Part shown: positions 23,383 through 34,759 of the stretch, piece by piece | How the letters are laid out: every line of letters starts with the position of its first letter | Numbering within the stretch: position 1 is the stretch's first letter | DNA from: Siphonodentalium dalli | Taxonomy: Eukaryota > Mollusca > Scaphopoda > Gadilida > Siphonodentaliidae | Assembly: GCA_032622095.1 (NCBI GenBank) | Contig: CP136069.1 | Span: 198,989,239-199,053,238 of the forward strand | Length of the DNA stretch: 64,000 bases | Direction of reading: 5' to 3' | The notes under the pieces: model-generated | The model's input: only the letters and a program-made list of their open reading frames with translations | Told to the model about the DNA's origin: nothing | Database searches by the model: none | Made by a program: the position numbers and the translations under genes

Positions 23383-25748
23383 ATGGATTCAATTAGTTCT
23401 AGAAGGTAAGCTCAAATTATATTTTTATTTAATTTAATTAGAATGAAAGATGAATATATAATTTATTCGCGATTGTAATAAGATGTAAATTTCGCGATTA
23501 TATATAGCGCGCGATAACTATATATAACGAAATTAAGAAATTTTGGGTGTTTCGAGGGAGAACTCATCGTTTATTGCGCATCCCTTTATCACAAAGGCTG
23601 GAGTGCTCACAACTGGACTGAGCATGTCTCGTTAATGATGAATTAATGGGATATCTATGTTATCAAACGAATATGTTAATTTCAGTAGCGGAAGACACAA
23701 TTTGGAAATGGACTTCGAACTAAAGAAGATCGCAAATTCCGCAGCATTCGGTTCGGGTGATGATGTAATGGAGACCTGGAGTCATCTGACTGCATTCAGC
23801 TCGTGTGGCGATGTAATGGAGGCCTGGACACCCCTGACTGCGATGATGGAATGTGATGGTGAGTATATTAAGGGGGGTGGGTCAAGTGGCCAATTTTAAT
23901 GGGGATTTCCATGCAAATGTTATATGCGAATCAGTTGTCGGGGAACGAAAGCAGCCAACTGGCATTTATTTTTTCCACTCGTTTTCAATTCCACATATCT
24001 GCATAGACTCCAGCCAACAATTAATTTCAATTAATTATACTTCTTTATGTTTAAACATATTTTTATCGTAATATAATATTACAAGAGTGATCGGGGCACA
24101 AGTTTTGAAAACTTACCTTTCTTTACTGGCGATATACACTGAGATCGCGCTATTTGCACAAATGAGTATAGTGTTTATTTTTTCATCCTCTCAGATATAT
24201 CTGTCTCCATTCCGGATAACTGTCTGGTGGAAGCTGTTGATAACGTGTGTCAATCTGCACCAAACTACGGATGGCTGTTTGGAAACAGAGGTAAGCTTGT
24301 TACCAGGCCCCAGAGTCCACAGGGGGGGGGGTGAATTTAGTGACGCAACATGCTCAGACCTCATATCCCTTTGAAAGTATCTTTATTATCAAATTAACTA
24401 GATTTTTAGTTCCTTTACAAACTTTACAAAAAAAGTTCATTTTTCATTTTAGTTTAGTTTCTCTATATCCCCAGATTGGCAGACGACACAATAATAGAGG
24501 TGTCCAATGGGCACGTCACCATCTGTGAACTTAAATTTGAGTCTATATATGTCTCCCATAGCAAATGAGGCCATGTAGAATGAGGTCCACATATGGGCAA
24601 TTTAGTGATGTTAGCCCGCTGTCACCCTCTGGGAATCATTCTGCACATGACCACCACCATATTTTGAGACCTGACTGTTGCCTCAGTATGTCTTATTCGA
24701 TGATAACTGTGCAAGGTCTACTGAATTTAAATAAAATCTCTATGTAAAATGTAGAAAATGAAGAAAAACAATATTGTTCCCGTCTTATGTTTAGGTCATA
24801 TTATATGTATTATATATGTGATGTGGTGTGTAAGATACCACGTAAAGCTCACATTACACCAATATTGTTCACGCTACATTGGCTTCCGGTTTCCAGATTA
24901 ATAGTGTGGTCGTGGGAGAGTTGAACCCAGAAGAAATTGGATACAAATTGGTGTCATTCGGATCGACTCGAAACAACACCAGGAAAAAAATATCCATATT
25001 ATAAGTTCAAGATGCTCGCAACGACTTACAAGTCATCAAAAACTGTGCACCACAATAACCCAAACATAACATATATGCATATGTACAACCGAGGCATCTT
25101 AGGTCCGAGGACTTAGTGTTCTTATACCGTACCCAAAGGTTGATCGTATATATATAGTTTCAGTGACATGTCGTATATTCCATAGCCGGACCGACTCTCT
25201 GGATGCATGATCACCCGCAACCGCCCTGGATATGATGAATTCAAATGTCTTTTGAAAACTCTTCTGAACACTTGGGCGTGGAACTATACTGAACTAGCTA
25301 TTAATGCGGGCTACATAATGATCCCTTGTTTAAACTTGAAATTTGTGAATTTATTTTAATGTTGTCCCTTGAAACCTCGGTGTTATGTGCGCTATACAAG
25401 AAATGTGTCAATTGATATAATGTCTAATCTATACATTTAATAGGAGAGAATCTATATAGAGACGTCGATTGTTGCCCCATATGTGTTGTTGTTGTTGTTG
25501 TTATTTTATTCTACATTTTGTTCTCTAATTGTTGTTTTTTCTTACATTCCTTATTTTTCTTCCTTTCTTTCATTTGCGCATACAATTTCAATGATGGATA
25601 TTTCTCTTTTTCAGACGAGACAAATAACGAAATCGTCGTGGGAGGTAATGACCTAATCATTCCCAGAAAAATCAATAAATGCAGAAGAATTGCCCGGGCA
25701 GTTAGAAGAAGTTTCGGATGCATCATGAGAGATTACACATTACAGTAA
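23383..25748 (+). CDS. Unrecognised four-exon gene (copy 3, type A)
   Basis: Exons are 23383-23405, 23686-23858, 24195-24290 and 25615-25748. The product is identical to copies 1 and 2. Intron 3 has one extra G in the G-run near 24320 and a few private changes near 24746-24763, but the coding exons are unchanged. The gene lies wholly in the type A part of the chimeric unit. Confidence 0.6.
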
Positions 25749-25832
25749 AACACAATTGATGATATACATACTAATTTCTAAGCCAGAAACGACAATATTA
25801 TACACCAATTGCATGCCTTGGGTGAAGTGTCG

Positions 25833-25947
25833 GGAACGATTTTCCCGAGGTTGTGTCTTTTGAACAACACACAGGACTATTGACCAAGGCCGCAGGTAAA
25901 TAGTCCTACTTGCTGTTCATAATACACCATCGTGGGGAAATAGCGCT
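25833..25947. repeat. Near-palindromic repeat P1 (U3)
   Basis: Same as U1 P1. Confidence 0.7.
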
Positions 25948-26154
25948 CGCTATATTGCACCCAAGGCTGTCAATATATGTCAGTGAGTACGGATTCAAAC
26001 ACAAAAGTACTGAAATTCAATATATGGCAAATTCTTACACATCTTACTAATATTTGGCCAAATACATACCCATTTCTTTATGATTGCATTGGCTATACAC
26101 ATATGCGTGTCTTTAACAGTTTCATAACGGGAGTAGCATTAAAGACCATGTGCC

Positions 26155-26217
26155 AGTGCATTATCTTATATATGCGAGTCTCCCATAAGGACCCTCGCAT
26201 ATATAAGAGAATGCACT
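26155..26217. repeat. 63-nt hairpin H1 (U3)
   Basis: Same as U1 H1. Confidence 0.75.
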
Positions 26218-26840
26218 TGCTTACAAGGTCAATGCAAATATTGTGAGGCCACTGTATTTTAAGAGAATGCATTAATTGGCACAGAGTTTTCGCAAAATTT
26301 CAGGAAGCTCCTGCCATGGAAGGGTTATCATCTTATCTGTGCATGATCGTCCATCCGGGTATCGAACTGGGGTCTTGGATCAATCATCGACGTATATTAA
26401 ATATAGATCGATGGATCAATGGATGGATCATCTGGGGACGGTGGTCGCTGTTTGTCCCTGGGTCAGCCCGCCGATGTGTCGGAGCACTGGTCGAGTGCGG
26501 ATGACAGCTATCGTCCAACGGTTGGCACAGTGGGCGGCCATGATTGCTGTCTTCGGGTTCATCGGGTGATTTGTCTTTTCTTTCTGGGCGCTAGGGAGAT
26601 CGAAGGGTGGGCGCTCTACTCGGAGTGAAATCACATTTTTACTCGGCTCGAATTATTGTAAACATTACGATCCTTATACACATCAGAAAGACTTCTAATT
26701 AACTGTTCAATGCATATGTACGCTGGCACTATGGCAGACCACTTATTAATATTAGTGTTCAATGCAAAATGTTTAGTTCGTGTCTTTGGAAGATTGTGTG
26801 ATTGCTCAGTTATTGTTTGTCAATATCATACGGCGTAATA

Positions 26841-27947
26841 TGAGAATTCATTGTGAGCACGGAGGATTCGATGTGATGCCAATGAGGGTTCTATAGCGTT
26901 TTTGGTTGTTTTGTTTTTCCTTTTCAGTAAAGTAGCGAGAACTATTTTCCCGAGGTTGTGTCTTTTGAACAGCACGCAGGACTATTGACCAAGGCCGCAG
27001 GTAAATAGTTCTGCTTGCTATTCAGAATACACCATCGAGGGGAAATAGGGCTGGGTATTGCACACCAATGTGCATTTTTTGGTTATTAGTGGTAACTCAT
27101 ACAAAGAGGTTCACTGCTTGATAGTAAACATGTAATTGCTAACATTTGGTCATTTTCCCGGTGGGGAGACCCTTCTCGCACACCTATAGACCGTCGAATG
27201 GGTGTGGATGGCACTGGGTATATATAATTCATATTCACTAGCCAGGTACTGCCAACAAAAAAAATCAGTGCAATTGATAAATGGCTTTAAACACAAATAT
27301 CAACGCGGAGGTGTTGTGATTATCAATATACAGACATCACAACACATAAGTATACCACGGTTGCATGGCACTGTGGCCCATTTACGTCTCATGACGCGCA
27401 CAGTTGCGAAAATTATTTTCAGGATGTGATGTCTTTTGAATATCATGCAGGACTATTTACCAAAGCCGCAGGTAAATAGTCCGGCTTGTTGTTCAGAAGA
27501 CATCATCGAGGGGGAACACTATTGAACACTATTGAACACCAATTAAGGCAGTCAATACGTGTTGTATTGACACAATTCTCCCCAGGCAGCCGAGGGATAC
27601 ATACATCATAGTGCAAGTAAATACGCACATGTCTTAGACAATGCAAAACTGTGACGATTTAGTTGCAATAACCGAGCATTTTATCAAATGCACTTATTTT
27701 TTCGTTGAGAGTACAAAGCTAGTGAACAGGATATCAATATACACAGTGCCATATATATGGCTTATACATATGTGAGAAGGTTCTCCCCATTGGGCAAACG
27801 ACCAAATGTTATCATTTACATGTTTAGTATCAAGCAATGAACCTCTTTGTATATATGAGATACAAAACAAACAAAAAAAATCCACAAAACACGCTCAAAC
27901 ACTCGTTGGCACCACATCGAATCTTCCGTGCTCCCAACGAATCCTCG
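26841..27947. mobile_element. Foldback element, A/B recombinant (U3)
   Basis: The left arm, centre and start of the right arm are type A. From 27781 the right arm is type B (TTCTCCCCATTGGG and a longer GTATATATGAG). The array-wide A/B switch therefore lies inside this inverted-repeat arm. Confidence 0.65.
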
Positions 27948-28214
27948 GATCGATTACGCAATGTGAACATGATTTAGTTTGAACTTGTGTATATAATTTA
28001 TTGTGATTTTTCTACATAAATGAGTTATTTCTTGTGTATATAATTCTATTATAGTAGTCTATAATAAATCAATTATTTCCTCTGACTTTATCATTACTTT
28101 TCTATTTATCCTTTGTATACTCATTGACGAGTAGATTCCTTAGGAAATGTTTCAGATAATATGTGACCCGCCATATCAAATCCAGTCGGAAGTCGGGATT
28201 TTTTTTACCCTGTG

Positions 28215-28281
28215 CCAATGCATTCTCTTATATATGCGAGTCGACCATAGGTCGCCTCGCATATATAAGAGAATGCATTGG
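28215..28281. repeat. 67-nt hairpin H2 (U3)
   Basis: Identical arms in the type B part of the unit. Confidence 0.8.
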
Positions 28282-28512
28282 CTTAACAATTTTTTATCAT
28301 GTTTTTAAATAAATGTTTCTTACAATTTTGAGGACATAAAATAAAAAAAAACATCCATTACCCCGCAGGGAGCCCCACATATATATAGAAGCACATAGAA
28401 GAGTGTCGTCTGCTCATGTTTGTCTGGGGCTCTGTATGGGTGAAATTATAAATTTGTTAAAGAATACAAGAACAAATTATTAAAATTGTTGCTTTTCAAG
28501 TTTAGGCGTGAA

Positions 28513-28824
28513 TGACGTCATTAATTTTTACAATACCATGAAACAGCATTTCGACGCATTGAAAATCCGGACAAGAAAAATGGGTTAAAAATCACGTGAC
28601 TTCCGCTTCGCTTTCGCATAGAATCATGGAAACAATAATATCCCAAAAAGAAACGGTGACACAGAATCGGAAGTGGACCAACGGGATGGTTATAAAATTA
28701 ACAACTTTAGTTTTTCTGAACAATTCCTATGTGATTTTGGCCTATAGATTAGTTTCGTTTGACCAATTTCGTTGGTTAGCTGAATAAAATCAGCGAAGAC
28801 GTCATGACATGGTCCATGACGTCA
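28513..28824. promoter_or_regulatory. Pair of CRE palindromes (U3)
   Basis: CREs at 28513-28520 and 28817-28824, set 135 bp further apart by the type B segment 28600-28734. Confidence 0.35.
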
Positions 28825-29235
28825 TTTGCGTCATTTGGTGTTGTGGGCTAGAATCCAGAAAAAATTGGTCTCCGCAGGAAACACTGATTTCACATCAGTA
28901 TACTAGACTTGGTTGCATTTATAACCGTTTTCGCAAAAGATATATGCGAAAATAGCACAAGCAAACGTGCCTGCTTCAGAATCAAATTACCACAGTTGAA
29001 TAGCCAAGGATGTACCCTTTCCAACAATGTATAGCACGACATCGTGTGTTGCGCCGATGTTTACTTATGGTGTTTTGTAATAACGATCCCGCCTTAGCTG
29101 CGTGTAATTTTCCTCCGGACAAATTGCTTAGCGAAAAATCCCCCTAATAGGCGGACAACATATTCAATAAGTTCCCGTCTCGCAACGATTTGGCCTCACA
29201 GACATATCAGCGGCTTATCAATTCCTTCGAGATAA

Positions 29236-29442
29236 ATGATTGAACCAATCTACCCTAACAAGGGGGATTTTTTCACGGTTGTATATCGCGCGAATAGTCA
29301 TGGCTGGCTGCCAGGTATTCACACTCAACATCGGAACGCGGCTTATTATTTGAAATCATTTGTGAGCAGTGGTGGCGGCGAGGAAGTCATATTATATGAC
29401 CATCATAACATGGGTCGCCTTCGCTGGAGAAGGTGGAATTAA
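29236..29442 (+). CDS. 68-codon ORF of uncertain coding status (U3, type B)
   Basis: Type B version: I22H, K52I, V55D and S67R relative to type A, plus two silent changes. I22H needs two base changes. Confidence 0.25.
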   Translation: MIEPIYPNKGDFFTVVYRANSHGWLPGIHTQHRNAAYYLKSFVSSGGGEEVILYDHHNMGRLRWRRWN

Positions 29443-29751
29443 GCCTCAACCAAATTTGTTGTCAAGTTGATGTGGGGGGCTTATATGACCTTGACCTTGA
29501 CCATAAAACGACCTTGACCTCTGTTGAAAGACATCTCACTTAAAGGGCCATTTTGCTAGATATGTGTTGCGATGTACGCGCTCATGTCAATATTCAGAGG
29601 CCTTTTATAGCTATCCGTTAGAAATATACCGGTATCGAGGCTCCTACATACTCGAGTCTGTATCTGACGAACAGAAACATGGGAGTACGATATCAATTTA
29701 AACGTGACCTCCATAAAGAATCTATTATATATTTGAGGAAAGTTTGTGGTC

Positions 29752-30477
29752 TGTGCGTGTGGGTGTGTGTGTGTGTGTGTATGTGTGTGTGTGTTTCCGC
29801 GATGGAATCGGAAACGGCTAACCGATTTTGACGAAACTTGGTACGGGTATGTAGTTTGACCTGAGGACTAACATGGGTATATCCGTTTGCCCGTGCGGCG
29901 TGACCTTGACCTTCAAATGACCTTGAACTCAAGTTCTCCGCTGAGCCGATTTTCACCAAATTTGGTATGTGGGGGTAGTTTCAGGCGCTGAGCAATTTCG
30001 TCACACCCGGATGCCCGTGCGGCGTGAACTTGAGATTTTAAATGACATTGAACTGTATCTGGGTATCCACTGGGCCGATTTCCACCATTTTTTGGGGGTG
30101 TTGGTGTAGATGGGGATGCCAACAAATTTCGTCTCACCCACATGCCGTCAGACAGGTACCCAGCTAAAACCTAATGTATAGTTTGTGACTTTTGTCTGTT
30201 AGCTATGGCCGGGAAAACTTCCGGACGGATTTCGACGAAACTTGATACCTAAGTGTACGTTTGTCCGGGAAGTGTTTTGGACCGGTCAAAGTGTGATGCT
30301 TGATCTTAAAAATGGTCGATTCAAGATCAAATCGGGTAATAGTGGCGGATTTCGACGAAATTCGATAGCTAGGGATACTTTTGTCCGGGCAGTGTTTTGG
30401 ACTGCTTAACTCGTAACCCCGACCTGACATTGACATTCAAAACGGTAAATTCAAGGTCAAATCTGGTCAAATTTCGC
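29752..30477. repeat. Degenerate Helitron-like repeat block (U3/U4)
   Basis: Type B version with a longer uninterrupted TG run. Confidence 0.6.
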
Positions 30478-30821
30478 ATAACTAGATCCGACGAAGCACC
30501 ATAGGTCGCCTCGCATATATAAGAGAATGCATTGGCTTAACAATTTTTCTTCTGTCTGTGGTCTGCTGTTATTACCTGTATATGTCCCTCTAAATGAACA
30601 TTAGACTGTCTCAATGTATACATATATAACTGAATGTGTTAGTCCACTTAGTCTAGTAGGGTTACAGTAATGTGGAACACTCCGTTGGGGAAATATGATG
30701 GGATCGGAGAGTACTCTTCCTCACAGTAGTTATCCTCGTAATTTTATACCCAAATTGGGCACCCCACGGTGTCATTCTTATAGATACATTGATTATATAC
30801 AGTGATTCAGACCGTGTCAAA

Positions 30822-32015
30822 CTTAACACTGCCATCATGTTCATAACGTGAGGAAATCATTCATAGAGTACAGTCCCTGCTACGATGGACTTAACACTGC
30901 CATCATGTTCTCAACATGTGAGGAAATCACTTATAGAGTTCATACCCCTGCTGCGATGGACTTAACACTACCATCATGTTCATAACATGTGAGGAAATCA
31001 CTCATAGAGTTCAGTCCCTGCTACGATGGACTTAACACTGCCATCATGTTCATAACATGTGAGGAAATCACTCATAGAGTTCAGTCCCCTGCTACGATGG
31101 ACTTAACACTGCCATCATTTTCATAACATGAGTGGAAATCACTCATAGAGTTCAGTCCCTGCTACGATGGACTTAACACTGCCATCATGTTCATAACATG
31201 TGAGGAAATCACTCATAGAGTTCAGTCCCTGCTACGATGGACTTAACACTGCTATCATGTTCATAACGTGAGGAAATCACTCATAGAGTTCAGTCCCCTG
31301 TTACGATGGACTTAACACTGCCATCATGTTCATAACGTGAGGAAATCACTCATAGAGTTCAGTCCCCTGTTACGATGGACTTAACACTGCCACCATGTTC
31401 ATAACGTGAGGAAATCACTCATAGAGGTCAGTCCCCTGCTACGATGGACTTAACACTGCCATCATGTTCATAACGTGAGGAAATCACTCATATATTTTAG
31501 TCCCCTGCTACGATGGACTTAACGCTGCCATCATGTTCATAACGTGATGAAATCACTCATAGAGTTCAGTCCCCTGTTACGATGGACTTAACACTGCCAT
31601 CATATGTTCATAATGTGAGGAAATCACTCATAAAGTTCAGTCCCCTCTTACGATGGACTTAACACTGCCATCATGTGTTCATAACGTGAGGAAATCACTC
31701 ATAGAGTTCAGTCCCCAGCTACGATGGACTTAACACTGCCATCATATTCATAACGTGCGGAAATCACTCATAGAGTTCAGTTCCCTGTTGCGATGGACTT
31801 AACACTGCCATCATGTTCATAACGTGAGGAAATCACTCATAGAGTTCAGTCCCCTGCTACGATGGACTTAACACTGCCATCATGTGTTCATAACGTGAGG
31901 AAATCACTCATATAGTTCAGTCCCCTTCTACGATGGACTTAACACTGCCATCATGTGTTCATAACGTGAGGAAATCACTCATAGAGTTCAGCCCCCTGCT
32001 ACGATGGACTTAACA
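30822..32015. repeat. 69-bp minisatellite, 17 copies (U4)
   Basis: Expanded type B array of the same ~69-bp unit. It shares its first and last variant copies with type A, so the extra copies are internal. Confidence 0.95.
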
Positions 32016-32110
32016 ATGGCGCTCAATGGGTGTGCATCACCGACTTCAACTGTAGAACTTCAATCTGTTTCTAGGTTTCCCATGGCAGTTGAGGCCTATT
32101 CAGACTGAGT

Positions 32111-32723
32111 GTGAATTCGGTGATGCTATCCCGCCTTGTGGAATAGTGTCATTAAATTCACATTTTGGTGACCTCATTATGCAAATGTTAGACACACTAA
32201 ATTCAGGCTTTGCTGTTTCATATTATTTTCTTAACCACCACTTATCCAGGTGAAGAAAAATTGGGGGGTATATTGGACTGAGTTTGTCTTCTGCCTGTCA
32301 GGCGGTCCTTCTATACGCCTGTTGTGATGTCTATAAATCCGTCTATCAACAATTGTTTTCTTCTCCATATTAAAGACCGAATGTGTTCATATGTTTTGGT
32401 GTGCATGTTCCCTAGGTGACTTACAATCAGATTTGTTCAAATAAGTTCACCAGATCAAATAGGTCATAAGCCAGGGCCATAACTCTTTCCCTCCATAGTA
32501 ATTCTTAAAACAATATCTTCTCAAGAACAATTGGGCCTATACAGTTTATATTTGGCATGGAGGAGCCTTGGGTGACCGGGGTTCAGGTTTGTTCAAATGG
32601 GGTAATTTTTAGGAAATGAGGCCCCCAGAGGGTGAATTCGGTGATGCTAGCCCACCCTGCGGAATAGTGTCATTAAATTCACCATTTGGGGATCTCATTC
32701 TGCAAAGGTCAGACACACTAAAT
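32111..32723. repeat. Pair of 92-bp direct repeats (U4)
   Basis: Type B version with a few base changes. Confidence 0.7.
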
Positions 32724-33072
32724 ATATATAAAAGAATCAATGGACAAGAGAAAAAATTATTTGAAATAACTAATATTCATCAATAGCTTTTTACAAAATA
32801 TGGCAACAGACTATTTTTAAGCTTATTCAACACGTAATACCAAGTCATCAACTTTCAAGTCATCAACTTTTCAATTTTCCATCACTATTATTAAATATCA
32901 GTAATTCGATCCGAAACCATACAACTACTTTCATAATTATCTCAATTCAGAGATATCACATGTACTTGTGGCTACATATACATGTTATAGATGTATTAGT
33001 CATTTATGATAAAATAATTATTCGTTTTTGTTTTTGTTTGATTACCTGTCATTAGTCGACAGTTTTATTATA

Positions 33073-33574
33073 TCTCATATATATTTTGAAGACCTCTGTT
33101 TGTTTGTCTGTCTGTCTGTCTGTCATTTATACAAATCTACGATTCTCGATCGATCGGGACGAAACTTGGTACGTGTGTGTAGTTTGACCAGGCGGTCGTC
33201 GTTGTCGTATTGGCGAGCCCGTGCGGCGCCCGCTTCGCGCATGCGCAGACGAGTTCTCGGAAACGGGTGGAGCTATCGACTTGAAATTTGCTATATGAAT
33301 GCATCTGGACCCGGATACGAATTTTATCGGGTCGCCGAGCCCGTGCGACGCCAGCTTCGCACATGCGCAGACGAGATCTCGGAAACGGGTGGAGCTATCG
33401 ACTTGAAATTTGGTATGTGAATGTATCTTGCCCCGGATACGAATTTTATCGGGTCGCCGAGTCCGTGCGACGCCAACTTCGCGCATGCGCAGACCAGATC
33501 TCGGAAACGGGTAGAGCTATCGACTTGAAATTTGGTTTTTTAATAGCCCGGACAACGTCGGGCTCATCGGCTAG
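33073..33574 (+). mobile_element. Non-autonomous Helitron, 502 bp (U4)
   Basis: The insertion begins TCTCATATAT and ends CATCGGCTAG, preceded by the hairpin AGCCCG-8 nt-CGGGCT. A 5' TC, a 3' CTRR and a hairpin just upstream of the 3' end are the hallmarks of Helitrons. It sits between host A and T with no target duplication; the empty site is seen intact at 2231/2232, 12216/12217 and 22201/22202. A GTCT microsatellite follows the 5' end. The body is about three ~122-bp internal repeats containing GCGCATGCGCAGAC. No Rep or helicase is encoded. The ORFs open on both strands here are products of the internal repeats. Confidence 0.88.
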
Positions 33575-34621
33575 TTGTTATATATTTGGATACACGACGA
33601 TTATTATATTGTTATATCCAATAAAATAATTGAATTGAGAATTGAAATACAGGCTTGGCTGTTCCAATATTATTTTCTTAACCACCACTTATCCAGGTGA
33701 AATCATACCCTGATTTTTCAAAGAAAAATTGGGGGGTATATTGGATATTGGGGGGTATATTGATATTACTAGATGAATGGATATCATAGATGGGGATTTC
33801 ACATTTGTTCTAATATGGCCAGATATAAGAGAATTAAATCTTCTCTATGTTGTTTGGTACTGGTATAATAATAATATTGATCTCTATGCAGCCTGGGTTG
33901 GGGCAATATTTGAGGCAATGGGGAGGGAGTGTAGAGGGGGTGGAGTTTTGACCCCCTACTTTAATCAAAATTTAAACAGTTATAAATTTCATGCCTGATA
34001 CAACATTAGTTGTACATGTAGATTGGATGTTCACACCAAAAATAGGTTAGAATTGTTCTCATAGTTTATTTTCTTCCCAACATGTATGTTTTTAAATCAG
34101 CAGTCCATATGTTCCTACTTCGGGTTAAACTGTTGGACAGAATTGGCCTCAAATTTAAACTTTATGGGGGTGTCAGGTTGGCAATTTTCAAACGTTTGAG
34201 ATCTTGAAGTACTGGTACCAGTTGTAAAGTTCAACCTAAGAGGGATGTGCAAAAGGATTTTCGTGAACTTAGTACTGTGGTATGGTTGTCTTCTTTAAAA
34301 GGTAAGAGGTTTGGAGATTTGTCAGTGGTGCGCAATTAGAAAGTTCAAGGCGAGGAGCCTTGTTCATCTGAGAACATCCAGCTATGTCCATGTTTAGAAC
34401 TACTTGTCTTAAGTGATTTTGTCGAGTATTGACTGTTGTAACTTGTAGTCTTCAGAGTCCCAGTCTTTACAGTCTGGTAGGCGACCCACAGTCATTGACT
34501 GTCTTGTAAGCAACTTAGAAAAAAAAGACTACCAAAGATACCTTTATTTGCGAGCTACTATTCGACGAAACTTCCGCCCACAACCGCTTCGTAACTAGGC
34601 CACGAATTCGGGGTAGAAACG

Positions 34622-34759
34622 TGACGTCATAAACGAATGGTACGTTACGTTGAGTTAGTTTTCTATATGACATTATTAATATTCTTTCTATATACTGCTT
34701 CGACTAAATTTGACTCGCTAAAGTAATAGAACACAGACCTAGACTAGTAGTATATAGTT
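34622..34759 (+). promoter_or_regulatory. Putative promoter with CRE site, copy 4
   Basis: CRE at 34622-34629. Type B has two base changes between here and the ATG, but the CRE and the TATA-like sequence are unchanged. Confidence 0.35.

Larger units (their letters stand above)
19971..30212 (+). repeat. Tandem array unit U3 (A/B chimera, 10242 bp)
   Basis: Up to about 27755 the unit is type A: 8 minisatellite copies, no Helitron, type A exons. From 27781 onward it is type B, including the 135-bp segment at 28600-28734 and the type B version of the 68-codon ORF. It keeps a 116-bp segment at 22270-22385 that U1 and U2 lack, so its A part is a slightly older or different A variant. Confidence 0.93.

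Noticed and set aside
33028-33629. Overlapping ORFs of 113-130 codons on both strands in the Helitron (and the 144-codon minus ORF at 44408-44842)
   Set aside because: They arise from ~122-bp internal repeats of the Helitron, are open in several frames on both strands at once, and repeat the same peptide phrases. No Rep, helicase or other domain is present.
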